In this document: one piece after another, positions 1 to 11,423 of the stretch | Numbering within the stretch: the stretch's first letter is position 1 | Layout: every line of letters starts with the position of its first letter | Assembly (NCBI GenBank): GCA_001662425.1 | Contig: BDDC01000230.1 | Span: 1 to 64,000, forward strand | DNA length: 64,000 nucleotides | Source of the DNA: Chlamydomonas sphaeroides | Lineage: Eukaryota; Chlorophyta; Chlorophyceae; Chlamydomonadales; Chlamydomonadaceae | Direction: 5' to 3' | The notes under the pieces: generated by a model | Seen by the model: the letters and a program-made list of their open reading frames with translations, nothing else | The model's database searches: none | What the model was told of the DNA's origin: nothing | Translations under genes and position numbers: made by a program

Positions 1-35
1 GGGGAGGGGAGGGGAGGGGAGGGGAGGGGAGGGGG
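1..35. repeat. GGGGA pentanucleotide repeat at left edge
   Basis: Seven tandem copies of a GGGGA-type unit run from the first base and may continue left of the window. The four-G runs spaced by one base fit a G-quadruplex pattern. The repeat lies upstream of the visible helicase exons, probably in an intron of that gene, because no exon is seen before 1425. Confidence 0.85.
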
Positions 36-326
36 CCAGGTTGGGAGAGGAGGGTACGGGCGCGAACGAGGTGGGGAGGCGAAGCAGGAGAGGTCCCTTC
101 TGAGGGGAGGGTAGGAGATGCAGAGGTTTGTAGGAACCGTGGGCGCACTGGCACGAGCCCGTGGACACAGTACCGTGTGCAGACGCACACGCGCAGGGCT
201 TGCCGCAGGTTCGGGTGTGGGTCAGGGTGCCAGCGAAGCGGCATGTGGCAATCGGTAAGGCGGGGCGCGCGGGCAGGGGCATCGCCTGTCCCCATGCCCC
301 CACGCACAGCTGCACCATCACCACCA

Positions 327-655
327 CCCACGGCGCCGCTTTTCCCGGGCATGCCGCGAGACCCCGGCTGCCCGTATTTTACGGCGCCCACAGCAACCGC
401 CCGCGGCCGCAGCACGCCCGGTGGTCTGTTGTGCGTTAGCACCGGATACCGAGCCGACCTGACGCCGGCCCTGGCCCCGCAATGGGCCACGGCCGGCGGG
501 TCGCGGCCAAGGGTGGTCGCGGAGCGGCGGCGACGCTCCGACCTTGCACCGGGCGCAGCGGGGGCGCGGCGGGGCACACAGCCCCTCCCAACCGTGCCTC
601 AGCCCCCGCCAGCCGCCAGCCAAGCAGCCCGCGTACACCACCGCCACGCACCCTC
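327..655 (+). repeat. Local direct duplication, copy 1
   Basis: This block is repeated almost base for base at about 892-1182, in the same orientation. Both copies contain the same segment with TTTTCCCGGGCATGCCGCGA and the same run ending in CCGCGTACACCACCGCCACG. Copy 1 carries about 45 extra bases in its middle. No exon is recognised in either copy, so this is probably intronic or regulatory DNA of the helicase gene. Confidence 0.8.
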
Positions 656-891
656 CCTCCACCTTGGGTACCGGTAACCAGCGGACACCACGTTAGGGCA
701 CGCATTAGGCCTCACCTCCTATCATGACGCCGACGCGCAACCCGCGGAAGTGGCGTCCGCCCCTGTTCCGCACCGCGCTATGGCAATCGCAGGGATCGTC
801 GCACAGCCGTCGCCCCGCCGGTGCTTGCTGCGTACACCAGACGAGCGCTGCGCTGCTCCATGACCCCTGGTGCAGCACACCCTGCACCGCT

Positions 892-1182
892 GCACCACCC
901 ACGGCGCCGCTTTTCCCGGGCATGCCGCGAGACCCCGGCCGCCCGTATTTTACGGCGCCCACAGCAACCGCCCGCGGCCGCAGCTCACCGCACCCAGCCT
1001 TACAATGGGCCACGGCCGGCGGGCTGCAGCCTACGGCGGGCGCGGAGCGGCGGCGACGCTCCGGCCCTGCACCGGGCGCAGCCGGGGGCGCGGCGGGGCA
1101 CACAGCCCCTCCCAACCGTGCCTCAGCCCCCGCCAGCCGCCAGCCAAGCAGCCCGCGTACACCACCGCCACGCACCCTCCAC
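892..1182 (+). repeat. Local direct duplication, copy 2
   Basis: Second copy of the block at 327-655, shorter by an internal deletion of about 45 bases. It lies between copy 1 and the GCCT microsatellite, directly upstream of the first visible helicase exon. Confidence 0.8.
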
Positions 1183-1249
1183 CAGCGCGGTGACCCCAGG
1201 GCCTGGAGGCGGTCAGCGCGCCAAACCCGTGCACCCCGCTGCGCCCGGG

Positions 1250-1379
<130 letters not shown>

Positions 1380-1424
1380 AGCCTGCTCTCCACGCACCCT
1401 CCTGCCCGCCCGGCCCCGCCGCAG

Positions 1425-4400
1425 GTCAAGGCCGCGAGGCTGCACCAGCTGCCGCTGCACGGCGCCGGCAAGGCCATGACGCGGGTGAGCAGGGGCCAGG
1501 CTTCTGCAACGTACACGGTGCAACGACCGCGAGGCGCACGCATGGGGTCTGCGCGAACGCCTGGCCGCCCCCCCCCCACAGTCGCTCACCCCCGTGCCGT
1601 GCTGCCTGTGCCGCGCGGCTCCCATGCTGCCCTCCCACACCTCATGCCATTCCCTCCCTGTCCCTGTTCCTGCTGCCTGCGCCCTCCGCTCCCACCCCTC
1701 ACCACCTCCTCACCCGCAGCCCGACGCGCAGCGGCTGCTCCGCAAGCTGCTCGCGATGGACGTGCTCAAGGAGGACACGTACCGCCAGGCAAGGGCGTAA
1801 GAGCCGCGGAGGTGCCGTGGCACTGACGGCCCTCCCCCGCCGCCAGGTCGCATGGCCGGGGCGCACGGCACGCCGACCGCGCCCCCCACACAGACTGCCA
1901 GGGCCTGGGGCGGCCGTCAGGTGCCTTCCTGGCTCCCTGCGCCCCACACAACCCCTACCCGCTCCCCGCCCGCTCCCCGCCCAAACGCCCGCCCTCCGCA
2001 CACCCTGCACTGCACCCTCTCTCCCTGCCCGCCCGCCCCGGCGTGCAGGAAAACGCCTACGCCACGGTGTGCGCAGTCATCACGGTGCGGCAGCGGCTGC
2101 GGGCACGTGGGCTGCGGGCTCGGCACCGGGGGCTGCTGCTGCCGCATGCGGGCAAAGCAGGGCCATGGCAGCCCTAGCGCACACGCCTTTGTACGCGCGA
2201 TCGCATCCCGCCCCGACCCCTGTCGCCCTCATCCTCGCCCGCCCAGGTCAACGACGCCGCCGCGCAGCAGCTGGCCCGCGGGTCGCTCCGCGTTGAGCTG
2301 CACATGCCCGTGGGCAGCGCCGCCGCCGCCACCGCCGGCAAGGGACGCAAGCGCGCCGCCAAGGTCGCCCCCGCCGGGGCCGCCGCCGATCTCGGTGGCG
2401 CCGAGCACGCGCCGGGCCGGCCGGGGCCACGCGGCGGCGCGGGCGGCCGCGGCACGTGGGACGCGGACTGGGGCGACGGCGACGAGGGCGCCGGATGCGC
2501 CGGGGACTACGGTGGCGGCGGCGGCGGCTACGGGGCCGGCGGCGACAGCGATGTGGAGATTGTGGACGTGCGGGCGCGGGTGGGGATTGGGGTGCCTGCG
2601 TGTGTTGCCTGGCTAGGGCACTGGACTATGCCCCATTGCGGCTATGCCTCGGGCGCCCGTCAGCGTAGCAAGGGTCACTATTGAGCTGCGGCCCCAACTC
2701 CGCGCCCTGGCCCATGCAGGCACGTGGCGTCGCGCCGCGGCCCGCCGCGCCGCAGCCGGCGCCCGTGTTCGGCACGCGCCAGGCGACCCTGGGCTTTGGC
2801 GGCGGCGCCGGCGCCGGGCCCAGCGCCGCGACCTGGGCCGGGCCCGGGCCCGCGCCGGCGGCGCCGCGTCCAGCCACCAGCAGCGGCGCGGCCACTTCCG
2901 CCGGCGCCGTCGCGGCCGGCGCCGGCGCTGGCGGCGGCGTGCTGAGTGGTGACGACCTGACCGGCCGGGACCACCCTCGCTGCCACCTGGCGCGCGACTC
3001 CCTGTTCGCGGTGCGCTGCCGGGCACTCGCTGGGCGGCGGTGGGGGTGGCTGGGGACGGCGGCTTGCGCTGGGGTCGGCGCTTGCTGTGACCCCTGTGCT
3101 GCCGAGGTGCCGTGCGAGCGGCGAGCCGCCGGTCCTCTCCCAGCCGCCCGCCGGCCCCTCTCTGCCCAACGTGTGTGGTGTGGGGGGCTCAACGCGCTCC
3201 CTAACCACGGTACCTCGTACGCTCACGGCCCCCTGCGCCGCTGCCCTCCCTCTCCTGCCCTGCACCACGCCGCCACCTGGCAGCTGCGCGTGTGGCTGGC
3301 CAGCCACAGCAGCGACAAGGGCAAGCGCGCGGAGGCCATCCTGCCCGTCGCCGTCGTCAACCAGCTGGCGCGGTGGGTCCCAACCGCCATACGCGTGGCG
3401 CCAACCCGCATGGCCGCCCCAGGCAGGCCGTCCTGCTCGGCCTCCAGACATCCCCGCAAGCCGTCAAGCCAACAGCGACACCGCCCAAACCCTGCCTGCC
3501 CCGCTCCTCCCGTGCCTCACGCCGCACCCCTCCCACCCCTGCACCTTTCCCCCTTCCCCCCCGCCCTCCGCCTGCTCCCCCGCAGCGCGCTGCCCCGCAC
3601 GCTGCCCGACCTCATGGGCCTCACGCTCACGGGCTTCTCAGACATGCGCAAACGCATGCACGGCCAAAACATCATCGCGGTGCTGGACATGGTGCGGGGC
3701 GAGCGGGTGACAACACCTAGGAGCGTGGCTGCGCACCGGCCACACTACTGCCCTCGCGGCGCACCCCGTACGGCACGCCCCTTCCCTGCCTGCTGCGCCT
3801 CCCCTGCTGTCCTTCCGTCACGCCCTTCCCCGCCGTGTTTGCCCCGCCGCCCCGCCCGCCCGCAGGCCCGGCTGCAGTACCTGGAGGCCGCCGACGCGGG
3901 CATGGACGTGGCGGGCATGCAGTTCGTGCTGCACGAGGACAAGCTGCACTACGCCGGCGCGGCGGCGGCAGGGGCGGGGCCCGCAGGTGCGGGTGCAGCC
4001 GGGTGCAGCCGGGGCGATGGCGGTGAGGAGGTTCTTCGGGGCTGTGCCCAAGTACCCCGCTGCTGCCGCCGTGCCCGCAGCTGGCGGCCCGCCGCCCAGC
4101 AGCCAGATGCCTGGCGGCGCCGCCGGGCCCAGCCAGGCGCTGCCGGCCGCCGCAGCCGCAGCCGCAGCAGCCGGCGGCGGCGGCGGCGGCCCGCGGGCGC
4201 CCATCCGCGGCTTGGTGGACACGGAGCTGGGCGGCGTGGTGCCGGCGCCTGTGCATCGGTCCCTTGGCGGGGGAGGCGCTGCTGCCGCCAGCTTGGCGCC
4301 CGGCCCGGGTGGGTGTGTGTGTGGGGGGGGGTGCGGCTGGCGGGCAAGCGGGGGACCGCTGCGGGTGTCGCGCGGCGCTGGGCGGTTCAGGGGCCAGCGG

Positions 4401-5236
4401 GTTGGGCCGAGGGCGTGCTGCATGGGGTTGGGTCCGTGGGGTAGTAAGGCCGCGCTGGCATCGGCAGCCTGGCCACCCTGGCTGCCCCGCTGGCCTGCAC
4501 CCGCAGGCGGCGCCGCCGGCAGCAACGCCTTCGCCGGCTTCCGCTGCGGCAGCACGCCTCCGCCGGCAGGGCCGAGCGCGCAGCAGCAGCAGCAGCAGCA
4601 GGGGCAGCAGGGGCAGCCGCCCCGAGCGCCGCCGCAGCAGGGCTGGCGGCCGCCGCCGGCTCCGCCGCCGCAGCAGCAGGGATGGCAGCCGCCGGGGCAA
4701 GTCGGCGGAAGCCGGCCACCGGCGCCGGGGCAGTGGCAGCAGGGCCAGTGGCCGGCGGCAGGGGGCGGGCTTCCGCCGCAGCACCAGCAGCAGGTGAGCG
4801 GGCCTTGGTGTGTGCGTCTTGCCTTGCCCTTCGAGTTCCTGCTTCCGACTTGGGTAGCAATCTTTGCCGGGACTGACCTGCGCCTCGCGTGACCACCTGC
4901 TCATCTTGTGCTGGGCCATATGCCGTGCCCATCTTGTGTCCGCAGGCGGGCGGATGGCAGAATGGCGCCAACGGTGCAGCTGGCGGTGGCGGCTGGGGCG
5001 GTGCCGGTCCGCAGGGTGGCGGTGGCTGGGGTGGAGCCGGGGAAGGGGCCAGCGCTGGAGGGGGCGGGGGAGCAGGGGGCTCGCAGCAGGGGTGGGTGGC
5101 GGCCACGCAGTCGGCCGCGCCGTCGCAGGCGGGGGCCGCCAAGGGCGGCAGTCGGCTGTCGCTGAAGCGGCCGGCATCGCAGGGTGGGGCAAGCGACGGG
5201 GGCGGAGGCGGGGAGTTCGTGAGCTTTCGGCGATGA
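1425..5236 (+). CDS. RecQ-family DNA helicase, C-terminal part (RECQ4/BLM-like)
   Basis: Only the end of the gene is in the window. Exons: 1425-1484, 1720-1788, 2049-2084, 2247-2579, 2720-3010, 3284-3372, 3586-3691, 3866-3986, 4081-4308, 4507-4793 and 4946-5236 (636 codons, phases consistent). Residues 1-75 are the winged helix of an RQC domain; LPLHGAGK followed by RLLRKLLAMDVLKED resembles plant RECQ4 and BLM. Residues about 255-330 form an HRDC domain (LRVWLASHSSDKGK, LPRTLPDLMGL). The linker and the roughly 300-residue tail are Gly/Ala/Gln-rich and probably disordered, ending near a basic SLKRP patch. RecQ4/BLM enzymes unwind DNA 3'-5' and dissolve recombination intermediates in the nucleus. 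The ATPase core and zinc site must lie left of the window. The intron at 1789-2048 begins with GC rather than GT. Confidence 0.85.
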
Positions 5237-5530
5237 GAGACGGTGAGACATGGAGGGGGATGGGGGGACAGGGTGTGTCGTGCCGTGCGTGTATCGTTTT
5301 AACTTTCGTAGTGCGCACTATGGATTGAGCACGTACGCAGAAAAGCACGGACCACCTGCTAGTTGCCTTAATCATGGAGCAACCGCAAGCAAACTTGTGA
5401 ACGCACTTTCCTTTGCGGCTGCTATCTCCTGTTCCCTGCTCCAATCGAGCATGAGTTGTGCATAGCCTATTGTTAGAGACATCAAGCTACGCGGATCTTG
5501 CTCGACGCAAACTCGGGCGAATAGACCAAC

Positions 5531-7650
5531 ATGGCTTACGCCTTCACCACCAGCGGACAGGTGTCTGCGGCTTACGCTGCACAGCAGTGTCCTATGCGGC
5601 TTCTAGCGATGCGGCCGGCTAGGCCGGAGCTCAAGCAAAATCGCACGCCGAGCTTGTGGCGACTGCGCTGCACACCTCTGGCTCAGCTGCGCGCAACTCC
5701 TGGGAACTTCAGCGTGGTGATCAGTGTGGGACCCCAAGCTGAGGTTGGGGGCGTGCCGCCGACCGCACACGATGGCGTGCAAGCCCCAGTCGGCGTCACG
5801 GCCTCGCAAGAACCGCACGCCGACGTACACGCAGCGACCGCCAGCAGCTCAGCGCCGGCGGTGCCTGTACAGGCTCAAGCTCCGGCGCCGGCCGAGCCCG
5901 ACCGGAAACAGCTGTGGAAGGCAGCCATCAAGCTGCCCATGTACTCAGTCGGCTTCATCCCAGTCCTGGTGAGCCCCGCCCCAATCTGGGTGCCGCAGTG
6001 AGCGCCCCGACCTCCCAGGCTGACGGCAGGCATCACCCGTCTTTTCGCCGGCAGGTGGCTGCCGCGTGCAGCTTCTTCGTCCACGGCTCGCTCCCCGCGG
6101 CCCGCACCGCTGGGTTCGTGCTGGCGGCCGTTCTTGTCATCGCGTGGCTCAACCTCAGGTGGGAGATATACGGCGCCAGGCGAGGCGTGCGCACACACAG
6201 ACACTCACACGCCTACACAGGCGGGGCCTGTCAACCGATGAGGCCTGTACCGGCGGGGGTGGAGCTGGGTGGGGTGGTGGCGCCAGGGCGGGGCACCGTC
6301 AGTCATCGCTGGCGCCAGCGGCCCTTGGTTGTGGCAGGGCTGACGAGTGCGACAGCAAGATGCATGCGGCAAGCTGTTGTTGATGATGGGCATCGATTTG
6401 CAGCCGCGGCGCGCCAAATGGGGCATGTGGGTCGGTCGCAGAGCGCGACCACATGGTCTGCGGCCCCTGCATAGCCCAGGCCGCTGCCGGGGGCGCCGCA
6501 GCGCAAACCTGGGAGCTGCACTCCGCCCGAACGGGTGTGCCTGGCAGTGGCGCTCGTCACAGGCACTTCGCCAGGGATGTGGGTCGGAGGCCGCCTGCGC
6601 ACCCTCCACCTGCCGCGCTTGGCACCGCCCTGACCACACCGCCGGCCCTTCTGCCTCTCCTGCCCCCGACCCACATATCCACATGCAGCAACGACGCGTT
6701 CGACGCCAACACGGGTGTCGACGTCACCAAGCCCGAGTCGGTGGTCAACCTGCTGGGCGGTCCGCACCAGCGCACTGCCGTGCTGGTGGTCGCCAAGGCC
6801 CTGCTGGCGGCGGGGGTAGGCCTGCTGGCGGCGCTCATTGCCGCCGCGCCCGGGTCCGACCCACGGCCGGCGGCGCTGCTGGCCTTCTCAATCGCGTGCG
6901 GCTACGTGTACCAGGGGCCGCCGTTCCGGTTTTCATACAAGGTACGGCGCGTGCGGCAGGTGTCAAAAAGACACGAGGCCGCGGTCAGCGGCGCAGCTCT
7001 TGAGATACGGAGAGGCAGCAAGGCCCTCGTTCACCCTGCGGCCCCCTTCCCATCGTGCCGCGCCTCCCTGCCAGGGCCTGGGCGAGCCGCTGTGCTTCTT
7101 CGCGTTCGGCCCCTCGGCCACGCCCGCCTTCTACCTGGCGCTGCAGCCCGACGGCGCCGCCGCCGCCTCCTACGCCGCCGCCAGCGCCAGCGCCGCCGCC
7201 GCATCGGCGCCGTCGGCGGGGCTGGCCGCGTTGGCGGCGGGCGTGCCGCCGATCGTGTGGGCGTGCTCGGTCCTAGTGGGCGCCACCACGACCGCCATCC
7301 TCTTTTGCAGCCACTTCCACCAGATCGCTGGCGACACGGCGGCGGGCAAGCGCTCGCCGCTGGTCCGGCTCGGCACCGACCGAGGGCGCAGGGTGCTGCG
7401 CGCGGCGGCGCTCGCGACGTACGGACTCGCTCTGGCGGCGGCTGTCGCCGGCGTGCTGCCGGCGGCGGCTGCCGCCGCGACGCTGCTGGCGGCTCCTGCG
7501 GCTCGCGAGATGGTGGCCTTTGCGGACGCGAACTATGCTGTGCCGGCGCTCATTGCGCCGCTGAAGCGCTTCGCTGTCAAGTGGCACATATTGTTTGGGA
7601 TGTGCCTTTGCGGCGGCCTGGCGGCGGCGCGCGCTGCTGGCATGGCGTGA
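5531..7650 (+). CDS. MENA: MenA, 1,4-dihydroxy-2-naphthoate prenyl/phytyl transferase, plastid
   Basis: Four exons (5531-5968, 6055-6158, 6689-6941, 7075-7650) give 456 residues. The enzyme attaches the phytyl chain to 1,4-dihydroxy-2-naphthoate in phylloquinone (photosystem I) synthesis. It is a UbiA-family membrane protein. The first 130 residues are rich in Ala, Ser and Arg, as expected for a plastid targeting region. The mature part starts near LWKAAIKLPMYSVGFIPV. The prenyl-diphosphate motif appears as NDAFDANTGVD, where the family has NDxxDxxTG. A second Asp/His region is FCSHFHQIAGD. CGYVYQGPPFRFSYK and GLGEPLCFFAFGPSATPAFY are hallmarks of plant and cyanobacterial MenA. Several hydrophobic helices follow. 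An Ala-rich loop of about 25 residues (after the phenylalanine-rich helix) is longer than in land plants. Same strand as the helicase gene, 294 bases downstream of it. Confidence 0.93.
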
Positions 7651-8484
7651 GGGCTCCTTATTCCTGCAGCGCGTGACAGGGTTCTTATACCGGGGATGCC
7701 CGTTGCCGAGTCCCGGGGTGGGTGACTTCCGCATACCTTTCGACAGGGAAGTCACCGCAGGTGGGGCCAAAGACGGGAGCGCCTAGCAAAGTTTGACGTT
7801 CCGGGTGACTTCGCTTGCTTTCGGCCGCCTGTGGTCACCCAGCGCCGGGTGACTTCCGTCCCGAATGGCCAACACGTCTCGTGACTTGTGTTGACATGGG
7901 TAACTAAGATACGAGCCGTGGCGCGTGATGGGATCTGGGTGCTGCAGGGCATGTGAGTGTGTCTTGTACAGTATGGTGCCGGAACCACACCGCTGTCTGC
8001 GATGCCAAGCCGCCGCGGCGTAGCGAAGATGTGGAGAGTTGTCCAGGTGCAGGTGGTAACGGCGGTGAGGCCATGTGCGATTCAGCACAAGTTTTATGTG
8101 ACAATGGTGCTGCACGTTTCTTGCCATACGACATGGATGGCTTGGCTGTACGTGCGCTTGCAGGTGTGGAAGGAGTGCGTTTTGGTCGAGGAGGGTTTTG
8201 ACGGCCATTTAGGCGTGGAAGACGCGGATCCAGCTGCTCAAACAGCTCAATGTGTCCAGTGGTGGCATAGGATCGTTGCTGTGGAAACGTTGATGCGCGA
8301 TGGCACGCTCGGGAAGGTGGGAAAGAAGGGCAATCAAGTGCGTGTGGGTTCGGGAGGTGTTACGGTACGTGATGACGATCCCGCTGGCCCGTCTATTTCC
8401 CTCTGTTCCCATTGTCGCACGCGCTTACACGGCTGCCATGTTGCTATAGCTCTATTGCCTTGCTGCTGCGGCAGCACAACAGCC
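7651..8484. other. Gap between MenA and the NHL-BTB gene
   Basis: No exon is recognised here. The stretch is less GC-rich than its neighbours and should hold the 3' end of MENA and the promoter/5' UTR of the next gene. The reading frame of the next gene's first exon stays open upstream to about 7957, so a start earlier than 8485 cannot be excluded. The string GTGACTTC with variants recurs at 7720-7860 (four times), but its meaning is unclear. Confidence 0.6.
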
Positions 8485-11423
8485 ATGCGTCAGCTGTCGG
8501 CAGTTTTCGCGACGGAAAGCCGGCCAGCTGGATGCGCTACACGCTACTTGGGCGGCAGCATTGTGGAATCGCTTGTCGCTACGAAGGAAGGCCAGCCGCA
8601 GCCTTTGAGGGGAACCGCAGGCCGACTTGGCCTTGAGCTGAAGCTGCCTGTCCGGTTGTTTGAGCTTACCGAGAGTGGAGGGCGAGAGCTGTACAGCGCC
8701 AACCCCGCGCTGGAGTATCCGGTTTGGGACTCATGGAGCAGAAGCATTTATTTTGCGGCACGCTCCGCCATCTACCGACTCACCGGCGATCAGGTCGTGC
8801 TCATAGCCGGAGGTGAGCTCGGTTGCGGCAATGACGCTGAGTTGCACAGTCGCAGCACACGTCCAACTGACTACCCCTCCTCCCTCCACTTTTTCCCACC
8901 TCCCAACACAGACGTTCGCGAGCAGGGCTTCAATGATGGCGCTGGCAGGACGGCCCGCTTCCACGACCCCAGCCACGCGTGTGAGCCGCGCGCATCGCGC
9001 CGCAGTCACGCAGCCGCTTATCTCGCCACCTCAGCCCGAAGGGCGAATGCTCTCCTGCACCTGCATCACCAAACCTCCCAACCCCTGCAGGCTCCGACTG
9101 CCGCGGGCGCCTTTATCTAGCGGACAACGACCGCATCCGGGCGGTCCACCTGCCGGACGCCATCCGCGCTGTGCCGCTAGGCCAGCCCGCGCCCCCAGCC
9201 CCCGCCGTGCCCACCCACGACGACGACCTGTGCCTAGCGGACAACGTACGAATCAGCACGTTGTCATGGATCGCGCCTTCGCAAATATGGGGGTTGGCGT
9301 TCGACCCGGGGCCCGCCGCAGGCTGCGCCGAGCAGCCCGGGCCCGGACCGGTGTCAGGATTAGGACCGGCGTCGGATGCGGGCTCGGGGCCGAGCCTGAT
9401 TGTCGCCACGCAGACTGCCATGTACCGCCTGCCACTGAGAATTACCACCTGCGCCGATGGCTGCGACGACTGGGGCGGCGGCGGCGGTTCCGAAGAGTGC
9501 GGCGACGGTGCTGACGTGGCGGCGGCGTCCGACATCCTGCTGGCCGGCAGCGAGTTTGAGCCGGGCCGCTCGGACGGCTCGGACCTCAGCACGACGCGCT
9601 TTATGGACCTGTACGGGATCACGTTGGACGCTACGAGGCACGTGTACGCGTCGGACGTGGACCTGGCGGCGCGCATGACGCACGTGCGGCGCGTGTCGCC
9701 GTGCGGCGAGGTCCGCACCGTGGCGCGCAACCTGGACGGCGTGTACGGCCTGCCCTCGCTGCTGCCCAACGGCTACCTGCTTCTGAGTCACAACGACGCC
9801 AACCAGGTACGGCTGGTGCACGGTGGTACGGCAGTCGTACGCCGTACAGTAGGAGCGCGGTAGCCGTGCACGCGCAGCCGTTCTGGGCCTGCCCAACCCT
9901 GCCACTTGGCAACTGCCGCTTCAAGGGAACAATAAACAGCCAACGACCAACGACCGGCTTGCTGACATGCGCGCTCGGCCCCTGCAGATTTACGTCTTGG
10001 ACCTCGGCTTGGGTCACAAGCAGGGCGCCAGCGGCGGCGGCGGACTGCTGACAGCGGCGGCCGCGGCGGCGGCCGCCGCTGGGGCCGCGCCGGCAGGCGA
10101 CGCATGCGCCGGCCGCAGCCTTGCGTCCGACCTGGGGTCGCTGCTGGACCGGCAGCCCGACGGCACCTCCGACCTGACCATAGAGGTCGGCGGCCGCTTG
10201 TTCCCCGTTCATCGCCTGCTCATGTCAACTCGCTGCGACTACTTCAAGCAGCGCCTGGCGGGAGGTTTTGCGGACGGCTGCGGGGGCGCGCTGGCTCTGC
10301 CGGACGCCGACCCCGACGCGTTCGCGCTGGTGCTGCGCTTCATCTACAGCGGCGCCGCGGACCTGTCGTCGGCGCCGCTGCCGCTGGCGCAGTCGGTGGC
10401 GGAGCTGTCGGACCGGCTGCTGCTGCCGGAGCTGTGCGCGGTGGCGCAGGCGCAGGTCAGGCGGTGCAGGCTGCGCCCCAGCACGCGGGGGGGGGGGCCA
10501 CATGCAGAGCATGCCTGCGCACCAGCATGTGCTGCGGCCTGGGCCCCAAGCGGAGCCCGTGTGGCCCCTGGGCTCCGAGCCCAGCGCGGGGCCCTTCTTT
10601 GCCGGCCCCCGCTCAACGCAGCTTGGGACTGCCGCACGCCGCCCTCCAGCCCGCACGCCGAGTCGCGATTCTGTGCGACCCTGCGACGCCGCCCCAACGC
10701 GCCGCGATGGGTTCAACCGCCCCGGCGTGGGCCGCTGGGCCGAAAGCCCATGCCCTGGTTCCCTCTCCTTTGTTCCGCCCCCCACCCCCTCATGCTGGCA
10801 GCGATGGGCCCGAGCCCATGGATGGTGTTCTGCAATCCAGTGTGCTACTGCCGTGTGGGATCCTCGCCCGCAGGTACTGTCGGCGGTGGATGCGGCCTCA
10901 GCCATCGGTTGCCTGCTGTGGGCCGAGGCGCGCGGGCCCAGCTTCGGCTCCCTGCTGTCGGAGCTCAAGACCTGGTGCGTGGGCATGCAGGCCTCTGTCG
11001 GAAACACATCCCGGCTGTCGTCGCGGCATGTTCATGCTGCCCAGGCAATCAGCCATCCGCCGGCCAGCCGTCCTGGCCCCCATGTGGTCCTGGTCCAACG
11101 CACCCCCTCACCGAGGCTGCGGTAACCCGCACGTGTCTGCCGCGTCCCGCGCATGAGGCCGACTTGAGACGCTGGCTGCCCTTCCCCGGCGTTGGGCAAA
11201 CACACCGACCCGGGGCGCAGGGTGTGCAGGACCAAGCCGCTGCTTCCTCGCCACCTGTCCTCCCCACCTCCCGTGCGGCCCTTACAGGTACCTGGAGCAC
11301 CAGCACCAGATCTTGGCAACGGCGCCTGCAAGCGTGCAGCGGCTGGCGGAGCGGCCCGAGCTCATGGTGGAGCTGCTGGCGGCCACCGTGCGGCGAGCGG
11401 GCGGCGGCGTGCTGGGGCCCTGA
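8485..11423 (+). CDS. NHL-repeat / BTB-POZ domain protein
   Basis: Six exons (8485-8812, 8912-8980, 9091-9806, 9988-10455, 10874-10974, 11288-11423) give 605 residues in consistent phase. The N-terminal half (residues about 60-400) has NHL-like beta-propeller repeats: VVLIAGD, GFNDGAGRTARFHDPS, CRGRLYLADNDRIRAV, IWGLAFDPG, LYGITLDATRHVYASD. The C-terminal part holds a BTB/POZ fold (SDLTIEVGGRLFPVHRLLMS, FADGCGGALALPDADPDAF, LRFIYSG) followed by a short BACK-like helical segment. BTB proteins with such partners are usually substrate adaptors of CUL3 ubiquitin ligases; that role is inferred here, not shown. Many such genes are known in Chlamydomonas. Two related loci lie at 60988-62659 and 63246-64000. 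The start codon at 8485 is the least certain point. Confidence 0.82.

Noticed and set aside
3986..4090. Frameshift or error in the helicase gene after the HRDC domain
   Set aside because: A 94-base GT-AG intron (3987-4080) restores the frame exactly, with phase 1 on both sides, so no frameshift is needed. The RRFFGAV stretch seen in the skipped part is intronic.
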